In this document: positions 26,091 to 34,556 of the stretch, piece after piece | How positions within the stretch are numbered: the first letter of the stretch is position 1 | Layout of the letters: every line of letters begins with the position of its first letter | DNA from: UMGS1696 sp963643035 | Lineage (GTDB): Bacteria; Bacillota; Clostridia; Oscillospirales; CAG-272 | Direction: 5' to 3' | Assembly: GCA_963643035.1 (NCBI GenBank) | Contig: CAVIKO010000003.1 | Coordinates: 1-64,000 of the forward strand | DNA: 64,000 nt | The notes under the pieces: generated by a model | Seen by the model: only the letters and a program-made list of their open reading frames with translations | The model's database searches: none | What the model was told of the DNA's origin: nothing | Program-made: the position numbers and the translations under genes

Positions 26091-26597
26091 TTACAGATCT
26101 TTCTCAAAATCCTCCACAGATGCCAGATCCTCCGCACTTGGCTCCAGATCGTCGAGATCGTCTTCTTCGTCGAAATCGGTATCGTCCTCTTCCGCAGCAG
26201 CTGCGTCTTCTGCTGCCTGTGCCTGTATCACGTGTTCCAATTTCTTGGCTCTTGCCTCGCGCTGCGCCGCTTCATCAGCCTCCTCTTTTTTGTGCTTTTC
26301 CTCAGCTTCTTCCGGAGAGAGAATGCGGAATTCACCATCGTACAGCCCCGTAATGGCGTTCTTGACGGCTTTTTCGTCCCGATATTCCTTTTTGATATAG
26401 CTTGCGATATGCTTGTTCTTGTCGCCTTCCTTGCTCATGGCGATCTTTTCTGCGTATTCGCGCTGCCGGACGTATTCATCAGTGATGATCCGCGCCGCTT
26501 TGGCGGTGGCGACGACGAGCTCGTAGCGGTTGATCTTGCCGTTTTCGGTCAGTTCATTGATGGAAGGGGAAATCATGCTTGCCTGCTTCTCTTGCAT
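26091..26597 (-). CDS. rpoZ: RNA polymerase omega subunit with a long acidic tail
   Basis: Residues 8-70 match omega (SINELTENGKINRYELVVATAKAARII), which helps assemble the beta-prime subunit. The gene continues to 168 residues, about twice the usual length: a charged Glu/Lys/Ala-rich coiled-coil-like stretch (90-130) and a strongly acidic end (EEDDTDFDEEDDLDDLE). The ATG at 26597 follows GGAGAT. It lies between gmk and priA, the normal omega position. The tail might contact other polymerase or DNA-mimic partners, but that is a guess. Confidence 0.9.
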   Translation of the reverse strand: MQEKQASMISPSINELTENGKINRYELVVATAKAARIITDEYVRQREYAEKIAMSKEGDKNKHIASYIKKEYRDEKAVKNAITGLYDGEFRILSPEEAEEKHKKEEADEAAQREARAKKLEHVIQAQAAEDAAAAEEDDTDFDEEDDLDDLEPSAEDLASVEDFEKDL

Positions 26598-26693
26598 TTT
26601 CGTATATCTCCGTTTCGTGATTATCGATGATATTTTTATGGATGTCTGCTCGCGTCCGACTGAGTAAAAATGGCGGGCAGCTCCGGTATCTGT

Positions 26694-27311
26694 TTACATT
26701 TCGTAATACGCGTCCAGGACAGGCTCCATCCGGACTCGCGATTGTCTGGCGGCGCGGATGATGTGGGAGAGTGTTTCGGCGCATTCCGTAAGGGCTCCGG
26801 TTTCATTGACGAGTATGTACTCATACTGCGGGGCAAGGGACAGTTCGTATTTTGTCCGCTCCAACCGTGCTGCGATGACGGCCTCCGATTCGGTTTGACG
26901 GTCGCGGAGGCGGCGTTCCTGTTCGGCGGCATTCGGCGCGATGAGCATCACCAATACCGCACGTTTTCCGTAGAGCTTTTTGATCTGCATGGCTCCCTCG
27001 ACCTCAATTTCGAGAATCAGATCGAGTCCTGCGCCTGTCACCCGTTCGATTTCGGAGCGGAGCGTACCGTAATAGTTGTTGCTGTACTCCGTATGCTCAA
27101 CGATCTCGCCGTTGTCAAGAAGACTGCGGAACCGTTCCTTCGACATGAAGTGGTAATGTACACCCTCCGCTTCTCCCGGACGCGGCGCACGCGTGGTGGC
27201 GGAAACGGACAGTCCAACGCGGGGATCTGTGGCAAGCAGTTCCTTTACAACGGTACCTTTGCCGCTGCCGGAGGGGCCGGATACCACGATGATAAGTCCT
27301 TTTTCATTCAT
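26694..27311 (-). CDS. gmk: Guanylate kinase
   Basis: The 205-residue enzyme phosphorylates GMP to GDP. The P-loop GPSGSGKGT (about 12-20), the GMP-binding SATTRAPRPGE and GVHYHF segments and the lid are intact. A 25-base gap separates it from remA. GAGAGG precedes the start. Confidence 0.97.
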   Translation of the reverse strand: MNEKGLIIVVSGPSGSGKGTVVKELLATDPRVGLSVSATTRAPRPGEAEGVHYHFMSKERFRSLLDNGEIVEHTEYSNNYYGTLRSEIERVTGAGLDLILEIEVEGAMQIKKLYGKRAVLVMLIAPNAAEQERRLRDRQTESEAVIAARLERTKYELSLAPQYEYILVNETGALTECAETLSHIIRAARQSRVRMEPVLDAYYEM

Positions 27312-27335
27312 AATTGTATATCCTCTCTGTGGTCT

Positions 27336-27605
27336 TTATTTCTCTGTATCCGTATCCATATCCTCCGTGTCGTTGCCGGAGAGACGTTCGGACAAGGTTT
27401 CTGTCTGGATGGCGGAGAGGATGACATGGTCGCTGTCTGTGATGAGGACGGAGCGGGTCTTTCTGCCGCTGGTGCAATCGATGGCTCTGCCCATATCGCG
27501 CGCGTCCTGTATGAGCCGTTTCGCCGGCGCGGAATCCGAGGAGATCACGGATACCACCCGTGCGGCGTTGACAATATTATTGAATCCAACGTTTACAAAT
27601 CGCAT
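27336..27605 (-). CDS. remA: RemA/DUF370 DNA-binding regulator
   Basis: The 89-residue protein has the RemA core (FVNVGFNNIVNAARVVSVISSDSAP, then GRKTRSVLITDSDHVILSA). In Bacillus subtilis RemA forms rings that wrap DNA and activates biofilm matrix and osmoprotection genes. Here it has an extra acidic Thr/Asp-rich tail of about 15 residues. It sits between yicC and gmk, as in B. subtilis. Confidence 0.95.
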   Translation of the reverse strand: MRFVNVGFNNIVNAARVVSVISSDSAPAKRLIQDARDMGRAIDCTSGRKTRSVLITDSDHVILSAIQTETLSERLSGNDTEDMDTDTEK

Positions 27606-27633
27606 ATCATATCCTTTATTCTGCCCGCAACGC

Positions 27634-28527
27634 TCATTCGATATTCTGTACCTGCTCTCGGATCTTTTCGAGTTCGCACTTGATGTCCACGACCCGGTGT
27701 GCGATTTCGGCGTTTCCTGCCTTGGAGCCGATGGTGTTTGTCTCGCGGTTCATTTCCTGCAGAAGAAAATCCATCTTCCGTCCGACTGCTTCTCTGGATG
27801 CGAGCATTTCTTCCATGGCGGCAAAATGGGAGTCGAGACGTACCAACTCCTCATCGATGGCGGCACGATCTGCATAAATAGCAGCTTCGGTCAAAATCCG
27901 CTGCTCCGCCGCCTCCGTATCGAAATCGGACAAGAACTGGCGGATCCGCTTCACGAGCTTATCGGAATATCCCGCAATGTCTGTTTCAGATAGAGTTTTG
28001 ATTTCTCCGGTGATCACGCGGATACGGCTGAGCTTTTCCGCCATATCGGCACAGAGATTGCTGCCCTCTCGTTCGCGCTGTGCAAGAAATGCGTCCACGG
28101 CAACGGCCAAAACAGCGCGTACATCGTCCCAGTCCCGTTCTGCGTCGTCCTCTGCGCGCTGTACAAGAAAGAGATCCCGGTTCTGCGCCACGGTCATTAC
28201 GGAAATGTCGTCGGAAAGTCCGAACGTATCCCGGAGATGGTGCAGTGCGTCGATGTAGGACTCTGCTGCGGCGGTGTCGAGCCGGTAGGAGGTTCCGTCA
28301 TCCTCGGTTACATTGACTCCGATGAAAACCTCGATCTTCCCACGGGAGATCCCACGGGCAGTGAGGTATGCTTTGATTTTTTCTTCTAAGAAACTATAGG
28401 TGCGCGGCAGCTTGACCGATATATCGAGATATCGGCTGTTGACGCTTTTGAGCTCCGCCGTAATATCCCGGTTGCCTTTTTCGTTCATTGCCCGTGCTCT
28501 TCCGAATGCTGTCATACTTCTGGGCAT
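27634..28527 (-). CDS. yicC: YicC-family endoribonuclease
   Basis: The 297-residue protein starts MPRSMTAFGRA and has the C-terminal block EMNRETNTIGSKAGN...VVDIKCELEKIREQVQNIE, the hallmark of YicC/YloC proteins that cleave RNA and influence small-RNA turnover in Escherichia coli. The start at 28527 follows GTGAGG; the in-frame ATG 33 codons upstream overlaps the promoter. It heads the superoperon. Confidence 0.94.
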   Translation of the reverse strand: MPRSMTAFGRARAMNEKGNRDITAELKSVNSRYLDISVKLPRTYSFLEEKIKAYLTARGISRGKIEVFIGVNVTEDDGTSYRLDTAAAESYIDALHHLRDTFGLSDDISVMTVAQNRDLFLVQRAEDDAERDWDDVRAVLAVAVDAFLAQREREGSNLCADMAEKLSRIRVITGEIKTLSETDIAGYSDKLVKRIRQFLSDFDTEAAEQRILTEAAIYADRAAIDEELVRLDSHFAAMEEMLASREAVGRKMDFLLQEMNRETNTIGSKAGNAEIAHRVVDIKCELEKIREQVQNIE

Positions 28528-28596
28528 AGATGTGTTCCTCACTTTCGGTTCACGCGTGCGCTTTCCCAACGGATCTGCCGCGTTACAACCACATCT

Positions 28597-28626
28597 ATTA
28601 TACAATAAAGAGAACCCCGCTGTCAA
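28597..28626 (-). promoter_or_regulatory. Promoter of the yicC-thiN superoperon
   Basis: On the minus strand TTGACA, an 18-base spacer and TATAAT lie 70 bases before yicC. No other convincing promoter is seen inside the next 14 kb of same-strand genes. Confidence 0.8.
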
Positions 28627-28722
28627 CGAAACGGGGTCAACTTCGTAAAGAATTCACAATGGATTTTTTTATAGACTTTTGAAATTGTGCATAACGACAC
28701 TCATCGGGCACGCGATTTTGCT

Positions 28723-29346
28723 TCAGAACAGCTTGCGCGTCATTCCGAGTCGACTGCGCAGCTTGACGATATAGAGCGTGACGCATCCGGTCAGAGCGAG
28801 GTCGTATATAATGAAGAAAACCGTACCACCCAAAAGAATCGGGAGCGTGAAGTCGAAATAGCTGTCCTCTGCCACAAAAACGAGTTTTGCCAACACAATC
28901 AGCAAAAGCAGCATCGAATCGAGTACGGAGAGTTTTAATGCCCAAGCGAACAGGGAACGAAATTTTTCAAAGGTCGCTTTGAGGATCGGATAGATGCCGC
29001 CGATGCAGATGTACGTCAGAGCCATCAGCTTGGACGGCAGCAGAAGGAGACAGAGCAGTCCTGTCACCGCCACGTATAGCCCGGCGAATTTCCGCCCAGC
29101 CTCTACGTAGAGAAACATCGTGACCAGTGCGCACACCAGAATCATCGAGAGATCGAACACCGTCAGACTGCCGACATACAAAAGTCCGACCGACGCGGCG
29201 GCAAGGATCGCGGACAGCGTGAGCCACCGGGTGTTGCTTTTGCGGTTATTGCCTGCAGTGTCACGTTCTTTGTCGGATACATGACCGACAGCCGACTGTA
29301 AGTCGATGCGCGGCGTGGAATTCTGTTTGTTTTGTGTATCTTTCAT
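28723..29346 (-). CDS. Multi-pass membrane protein, function unknown
   Basis: The 207-residue protein has a polar N-terminal 40 residues and then five to six hydrophobic segments up to the basic C terminus. A Lys/Arg-rich cytoplasmic loop (about 120-135, KATFEKFRSLF) follows the fourth segment. I recognise no family. ATG 29346 is preferred over GTG 29349 because GAGG is better spaced. It follows the J-domain gene and may share its transcript. Confidence 0.6.
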   Translation of the reverse strand: MKDTQNKQNSTPRIDLQSAVGHVSDKERDTAGNNRKSNTRWLTLSAILAAASVGLLYVGSLTVFDLSMILVCALVTMFLYVEAGRKFAGLYVAVTGLLCLLLLPSKLMALTYICIGGIYPILKATFEKFRSLFAWALKLSVLDSMLLLLIVLAKLVFVAEDSYFDFTLPILLGGTVFFIIYDLALTGCVTLYIVKLRSRLGMTRKLF

Positions 29347-29431
29347 CACTGTATCCTCGATAATTTTCAGCCAAAAGAGTAAGAGTGGGTTGACTCGCTC
29401 TACAATTCAGTTGCAAAGCATTCCCGCTCGG

Positions 29432-30055
29432 TCAGCAGCATGGAATCAGGTCACCGCCGCAGCATTCGCATAAGGCATCTGCACAAAGAAGATTGGCACA
29501 CAGACCGCATACATCCGTGCTTCCCATGTGGGTGTTTGTGCGATATGGGGAGCCGAATGCGGTCGATTTCACGTTCATTTGCCGTTTTGCTTCGCGGTAT
29601 TCGGCGTTAGACGGATCGAGATAGCACGCGACTTCGATATATTTCATGGCGTCGTAGTAATAGCCGCGCTGCACCAGTAAACAGCCCTTTAAATAATTCC
29701 ATTCCGCACCGCGATCCCCGGCGGGGGTGGCATCGATTTTCAATTCAGCCTCGGAGTAGCGTCCGGCACGGATCAGCTCGCGGATCTCGGTAAAGGAGGT
29801 GGTACCGGAGGAGGTATAGGTGGAATATTCGCCGGAGGTGTAAGCGGAGCCGCCGGATTTTGCCGCCTGCCGTTCCTTCTGGACAGCGTCATACGCCTCG
29901 TTGATCTCCTTCATTTTTTCCTCGGCGACCTCCGCCAGATTTGTTCCGGCGTAGTTGTCGGGATGGTATTTACGGGCAAGCTCCCGGTATGCTTTTTTGA
30001 TGGCATCGTCGTCGGCGTCTCTCGGCACACCAAGGATACTGTAAGGATCTTTCAT
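29432..30055 (-). CDS. J-domain protein with a cysteine-rich C terminus
   Basis: The 207-residue protein has a J domain (1-65) with the HPD motif (KYHPDNYAG) that stimulates Hsp70 ATPase. A tetratricopeptide-like helical part (about 95-165) and a Cys-rich tail (CGLCANLLCADALCECCGGD) follow. It lacks the DnaJ zinc fingers and substrate domain, so it is a specialised co-chaperone. The start overlaps the end of the DUF5685-like gene's ribosome-site region, seven bases apart, implying coupling. This pair recurs in Clostridia. Confidence 0.88.
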   Translation of the reverse strand: MKDPYSILGVPRDADDDAIKKAYRELARKYHPDNYAGTNLAEVAEEKMKEINEAYDAVQKERQAAKSGGSAYTSGEYSTYTSSGTTSFTEIRELIRAGRYSEAELKIDATPAGDRGAEWNYLKGCLLVQRGYYYDAMKYIEVACYLDPSNAEYREAKRQMNVKSTAFGSPYRTNTHMGSTDVCGLCANLLCADALCECCGGDLIPCC

Positions 30056-30061
30056 ACGGTT

Positions 30062-31090
30062 TTACTCCTGTGCCGGAAAATTGTCGTCCGGCAGATTGAT
30101 GGCGTGGGATCGCTCTTCTCCGAAAAGCGCGTTTTGCGACTCGGACAAACTGTCCCAAGCGTCGGTTGCGGGGGATAGGATGTGCGGATGAATGCCGGCG
30201 GCAAGTTCCTGTACGACCTGCGGCATGCCAGCGTATACAATGTTTTTGAGTATGCGTGTGTACGGTCCCTCGGGATACGGCAGCAGTTCAATGGCGCGCC
30301 CCAATCCGGTTAGATCCACCGTGGCGGCGATCCGGAAGCCCTCTCGCACCAGCTCTGTAGGTTTGCCGGACACATCGTCGATAGCATACGTGCCGTACAG
30401 TCGGTAAAGCGGATTGTACCTGCCGCGCCGTACATCCTCACATAGATCATCCATGGCGTCGCACAGGTAGAGAAACCGTCCGGTACGCAGCCCGCATTCC
30501 GTGAGAATCGCCCGCGCCATGGGCTCCATTGTGACCGCGGCGGCGCAATCGGCAAAAAGGGCGGCAAGAAGCGTCCCGAAGCATTGCGACGTATCCTCTG
30601 CGGAATCACAGTCAGCTTTCTCCAGTACCGACAGCTTTTCCAGTCCTGTGTGCACATCGGCGGCGATCCGTTCGGAAAACGCGGTGTAGACCGATCCTTT
30701 CACACGCATATGCATTCCGGCGCAAAGGGGCGTTTCCAGACACGGTTTTACACGATGAAAGCCGGATTCATCTGCAAGATCGTCCAGCCGTTTCCCATCG
30801 ATGAGATATGCGGCTGCCACAGCGGTATGGGACAGTGCCGGATGAGAGGCGATCACCGCGCGTTTTTTCGCGGGATGGAGGGGACAGCGGATCCGCTCAG
30901 CGGAGGCGGATGTGTCGGATACAGCAAGGAGAAGCAGAGCTAAAAAACAAAAATCGTAGCTGAGGGTAAGGCGAGAGAGTTGTCCCGTTACCTGCCCCAT
31001 CTCCCGACAAAGACCGCAGTACACGGCGCGATAGAGGGAAAATTCCTGCACTTGAAGGGTCGGCACATACGGCTTCACATATCCGAACAT
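30062..31090 (-). CDS. DUF5685-like protein paired with the J-domain protein
   Basis: The 342-residue protein starts MFGYVKPYVPTLQVQEFSLYRAVYCGLCREMG, a pattern typical of the DUF5685 family next to DnaJ-like genes in Clostridia. It has conserved cysteines (YCGLC near 26, CPLHPAKK, CDAMDDLCED). The helical, metal-site-like fold resembles class I terpenoid-synthase DxxD patterns only superficially. The start at 31090 follows GGAGGAG; the upstream ATG has no such site. The function is unknown, with a client or partner role for the J-domain protein inferred from context. Confidence 0.75.
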   Translation of the reverse strand: MFGYVKPYVPTLQVQEFSLYRAVYCGLCREMGQVTGQLSRLTLSYDFCFLALLLLAVSDTSASAERIRCPLHPAKKRAVIASHPALSHTAVAAAYLIDGKRLDDLADESGFHRVKPCLETPLCAGMHMRVKGSVYTAFSERIAADVHTGLEKLSVLEKADCDSAEDTSQCFGTLLAALFADCAAAVTMEPMARAILTECGLRTGRFLYLCDAMDDLCEDVRRGRYNPLYRLYGTYAIDDVSGKPTELVREGFRIAATVDLTGLGRAIELLPYPEGPYTRILKNIVYAGMPQVVQELAAGIHPHILSPATDAWDSLSESQNALFGEERSHAINLPDDNFPAQE

Positions 31091-31282
31091 AGGCTCCTCC
31101 GTCCCACGCATTCCGTAAAACGGCGCGGCAGCGGATCGGGACAATCGATGGATCCGGGTACCGCGACCGATACTGTATCACTATATATATCTTATACCGC
31201 GCACCGTCTCATTACAAGAAACTTTTTGTAAATAAACGTTAGAATTTTGAAAACGATCCATGAAGCAGCGCACAGAGCCGTT

Positions 31283-32263
31283 TTATTCTTCCCGTGTCGG
31301 GTAGATGTCGTGATTCAGATTTGTTTTTTTCCATGGATTCGGGTGATAGAGCGTGAGTCCCCCGGAAAGTTGGCGGCATCGCTGCATTGTTATGCCGGTG
31401 TACCGCTTGAAAATCCGCTGGGCATAGCGCAGATCCGTAAATCCGACAGCACTGGCGAGGGCGGCAAGCGGACGATCCCGGTCAAAACAGATCATGTCCT
31501 GCAGACGCATCACCCGTTGGCGGTTTACGTATTCGTGGATGCCCACACCGCATTCCGCCTTGAAGAGCCTGCCGATGTAGTCCGGAGAACGGCCCAGCTC
31601 CGCGGCGATGGCGGATAGGGAAACCGGGGCGGCAAGATCGCCAAGGATCCGACGCTTGATCTTGTACACATAGTAATACGCGGATCTCGGATCGGACGGC
31701 GGCGCGGACACAGCTGTCTGAATCTGACCGCGGAATGCTTCATCGACGCAGGCGCAAAGGCGGAGCCATTCCGATACGCAGCGCAGTCTGCCCGCGGCGG
31801 AATTCTCCATATACGCGACGCACAGCGCGTGGTAGTGCCGGTGGATCTGTTCCATACCGACCTCGCCGGGATCGAAAATCCGCGGCAGCACAAAGGTGTC
31901 CGACGGAAGCGCGCGCACCAACGCATCCACCTCTGCCGCGCTGTCCACGCTGTATTTTCGATAGACCATATCCTCCACCACGACGGCGGCAGACTGCGAC
32001 CAGACAGCGGCGCTTTCTCCGGTGAGCCGCGGATAGATGACGTACCGCTCGTCCGGGAAAAACGCGAAAATCTGGTTCTCCGGCACAAGCGCGCGCGTAT
32101 GCTCCGTCTCAACAACACGCGTACAGCCGCTCGCAAACGACAGCTCGATCATATTTCGGCGATGGTCGATCACGTTGCGGCTTCCGGCGGTCAGCACGTC
32201 GGTCATACTGCACACAAATGCCATTCGTGGGAGACTACGGAAGTGGACGGTGTAAAAAATCAT
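31283..32263 (-). CDS. AraC-family transcriptional activator
   Basis: The 326-residue protein has a cupin-like N-terminal ligand-binding region and a C-terminal double helix-turn-helix (about 215-315) with LSAIAAELGRSPDYIGRLFK and LAALASAVGFTDLRYAQRIFKRYTG. It is transcribed away from the glycoside hydrolase at 32595. The shared 330-base interval holds a tandem repeat at 32414 that may be its operator. I infer control of that hydrolase by a sugar ligand. AAGGAG precedes the start. Confidence 0.9.
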   Translation of the reverse strand: MIFYTVHFRSLPRMAFVCSMTDVLTAGSRNVIDHRRNMIELSFASGCTRVVETEHTRALVPENQIFAFFPDERYVIYPRLTGESAAVWSQSAAVVVEDMVYRKYSVDSAAEVDALVRALPSDTFVLPRIFDPGEVGMEQIHRHYHALCVAYMENSAAGRLRCVSEWLRLCACVDEAFRGQIQTAVSAPPSDPRSAYYYVYKIKRRILGDLAAPVSLSAIAAELGRSPDYIGRLFKAECGVGIHEYVNRQRVMRLQDMICFDRDRPLAALASAVGFTDLRYAQRIFKRYTGITMQRCRQLSGGLTLYHPNPWKKTNLNHDIYPTREE

Positions 32264-32409
32264 GACAGAATGCGCTCCTTTCTCGAAAAAGATGCAGCTT
32301 TTTCTATAGATTTTATATCATTCTCACCACAATTGCAATGCATTTTCCAAAAAAACCACGGAAAAATACCGCATGAATCGGATTTGACCGCTTTCTATCA
32401 CGGCGGAAT

Positions 32410-32438
32410 TTGTGTATAATGAGTATACAACGTATAAT
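32410..32438 (+). promoter_or_regulatory. Probable promoter of the glycoside hydrolase at 32595
   Basis: TTGTGT, a 17-base spacer and TATAAT are present. The weak -35 is what one expects of an activator-dependent promoter. The leader to the start is about 150 bases. Confidence 0.5.
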
Positions 32439-32446
32439 GAGTATAC
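32414..32446 (+). promoter_or_regulatory. Tandem operator-like repeat in the AraC-hydrolase interval
   Basis: GTATAATGAGTATAC occurs twice (32414-32428 and 32432-32446) with an 18-bp period. Each unit is an inverted repeat GTATA-N5-TATAC. The repeat overlaps the promoter. Confidence 0.6.
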
Positions 32447-32594
32447 GATGGAAGAAGAAACAAAAGCTATGTCCTGCGCGAGGGAATCAGCACCGGAAGG
32501 CTGATTTTGTATCCCGCTTCGCGAACAGAGCAGATAAGAGACAATCAGGAATACGACGCTTGAAAGCGATTCATACAGAGGAGGTAAGAGCAGT

Positions 32595-34433
32595 ATGTAT
32601 ACGATATATGTCCCCATCGACAGCGGCCATCTGGAGCGTTCGGGAAGGGAAACCGTCGTCGCGGCACTGCGGAAAGCGGAGGTCAGCCGCGTATTTTTAA
32701 CCATTGGCGCACAGCGTGCGGAGAAAACGGTACGGGCGGCGATCTTCCGTACGCTTGGTGAAAATATCCGCTATATGCGGGAGCAGGGCTTCACGGTCGG
32801 CGTATGGCTGTGGGCGTTCATGCTTAATGATCCGATGCCGTTTTCCCACATGACCACGATGCACGGTTCGGAAAATGCGAACGAATACTGTCCCGCAGAT
32901 CCGGATTACCGTGCCTTTGTCGCCGAATACATAAAAGACGCGGCAAGGGAAAGACCGGATATCATTCTGCTGGATGACGATCTGCGCTTTGGGCACCAGG
33001 AAGGGTTATGCTGTCTCTGTCCGCACCATATCGCCGATATTTCCGCGCGTCTTGGAGAGACGATCGATCCTGCGACCTTTGCGGAAAAAGCGTTCACGGG
33101 AGGCGCGAACAAGTACCGCGACGCGTACATGGCGTCTATGGCGGATTCCCTGCGTGCATATGCAAGGGAACTGCGCGCGGCTGTGGATTCCGTTGACCCG
33201 ACTATCCGGATGGGGCAGTGCGCGTGCATCTCCTCCTGGGATGTCGAGGGCACCGACGCCGCCGAGCTCTCCCTTCTGCTTGCCGGGAGCACAAAGCCCC
33301 TGTTGCGTACCATCGGCGCGCCGTATTGGGCTGTGAACAAGGGCTGGGGCAATCGGCTGGCGGATGTGATCGAGCTGACGCGGATCGAATCTCTGTGGGC
33401 GGCGGAGCGTGGGATCGAGGTGATCTCCGAGGGGGACGTATACCCCAGACCGCGGTGGACGATCCCAGCTGCATACCTCGAATGCTTTGACATCGCGCTC
33501 CGCGCCGCGCATTGCAACAGCGGTATTCTCAAATACATGTGCGACTACAATGCATCCGCCGTGACATATGAACCGGGATATCTGGCGCGGCACAATGCGC
33601 ACAAGACGGATTACAAGAAGATCGAGACCGCATTTGCAGGGAAAACAGCGTGTGGTGTGCGGATTTATGAGGAACAGCACAAGCTGCGGAACTATGATCT
33701 ACCGGAGAAATACGTAGGCGAGGAGTATATCCAGAATCTGCTCTTTGCCAAAGCAGAGCGGTTTGCGATGGGACTGTCGCTGCCTGTGATCTATACCGGT
33801 GGCGGGTGTGGCGGGATTGTATTCGGCGAAAGCGCAAAGACTCTGCCGGTTTCCGCACTGGAACTGCCGCTTTGTGTGGATCTGACCGCTGCGGAGATTC
33901 TCACAAAACGCGGGATTGACGTGGGACTGCGCGCGGTTGGGGAAAAAGTCAGCACTGGTGAAGAATCCTTTCCGGAATATGCGGAATTTACCCCGGTGAG
34001 CTACGGTACCTATGCATATCGGCTGACTGTAGATGAAAAGGCGGAGAAACGGAGTTATTACGGAGATGCACCCACATCGTACACGTATGAAAACAGCGCG
34101 GGACAGCGGTTTTTCGTACTCGCGAGCCGGATGGACTTTACAAACGAGGCGTTCTACCGCAACTATTGCAGACAAAGACAGGTGACGGAGTTTTTCGGCT
34201 TGCCGGTACACTGCATGGGCAATCCCGATCTCTACCTCTATTGCGCGGAGGACGAAAACGAGCGCGCCACGCTTCTTCTCAATCTCTCGCCGGACAAAAT
34301 TCTCTCACCTGCGCTGCCGTCTATGAAGGTGACGGACTGCGTGAACACAACGGTACTCTCATCCGACGCGGACGGTACGACGCTGTCGGTGCTGTATCCC
34401 TACGAATACGCCGTTGTGGTATCCAAAAAATGA
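32595..34433 (+). CDS. Putative glycoside hydrolase, TIM-barrel type
   Basis: The 612-residue protein lacks a signal peptide. The first 350 residues suggest a (beta/alpha)8 barrel: IILLDDDLRFGHQEGLCCLCPHH near 115-138 and VISEGDVYPRPRW near 275 offer acidic catalytic candidates, as in clan GH-A enzymes. The remaining part is beta-rich. I cannot assign a numbered family. The start follows AGGAGGT. The divergent AraC gene and neighbouring sugar genes support an intracellular oligosaccharide role. Confidence 0.55.
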   Translation: MYTIYVPIDSGHLERSGRETVVAALRKAEVSRVFLTIGAQRAEKTVRAAIFRTLGENIRYMREQGFTVGVWLWAFMLNDPMPFSHMTTMHGSENANEYCPADPDYRAFVAEYIKDAARERPDIILLDDDLRFGHQEGLCCLCPHHIADISARLGETIDPATFAEKAFTGGANKYRDAYMASMADSLRAYARELRAAVDSVDPTIRMGQCACISSWDVEGTDAAELSLLLAGSTKPLLRTIGAPYWAVNKGWGNRLADVIELTRIESLWAAERGIEVISEGDVYPRPRWTIPAAYLECFDIALRAAHCNSGILKYMCDYNASAVTYEPGYLARHNAHKTDYKKIETAFAGKTACGVRIYEEQHKLRNYDLPEKYVGEEYIQNLLFAKAERFAMGLSLPVIYTGGGCGGIVFGESAKTLPVSALELPLCVDLTAAEILTKRGIDVGLRAVGEKVSTGEESFPEYAEFTPVSYGTYAYRLTVDEKAEKRSYYGDAPTSYTYENSAGQRFFVLASRMDFTNEAFYRNYCRQRQVTEFFGLPVHCMGNPDLYLYCAEDENERATLLLNLSPDKILSPALPSMKVTDCVNTTVLSSDADGTTLSVLYPYEYAVVVSKK

Positions 34434-34441
34434 ATATATAT

Positions 34442-34472
34442 CCCCGGATCCACCAAAAATCCGGGGAATTTT
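34442..34472 (+). terminator. Terminator of the glycoside hydrolase at 32595
   Basis: An 8-bp stem (CCCCGGAT / ATCCGGGG) is followed by AATTTTGTG, nine bases past the stop codon. Confidence 0.7.
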
Positions 34473-34495
34473 GTGTTTACGGACGGGAATTTGCC

Positions 34496-34524
34496 TTGCC
34501 AAAACGGAAGTTTTATGGTATACT
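34496..34524 (+). promoter_or_regulatory. Promoter of the CotH-like lipoprotein
   Basis: TTGCCA, a 17-base spacer ending ATGG and TATACT form an extended -10 promoter 32 bases before the start. Confidence 0.8.
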
Positions 34525-34556
34525 CTATAAAATGACGTATGAGGAGCAGTGCGGAT

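Noticed and set aside
30062..31090. Terpene or polyprenyl synthase from DDLCED/DAMDD acidic patches
   Set aside because: Spacing and surroundings do not match the synthase motifs; the N-terminal YCGLC pattern and the DnaJ neighbour fit DUF5685 better.
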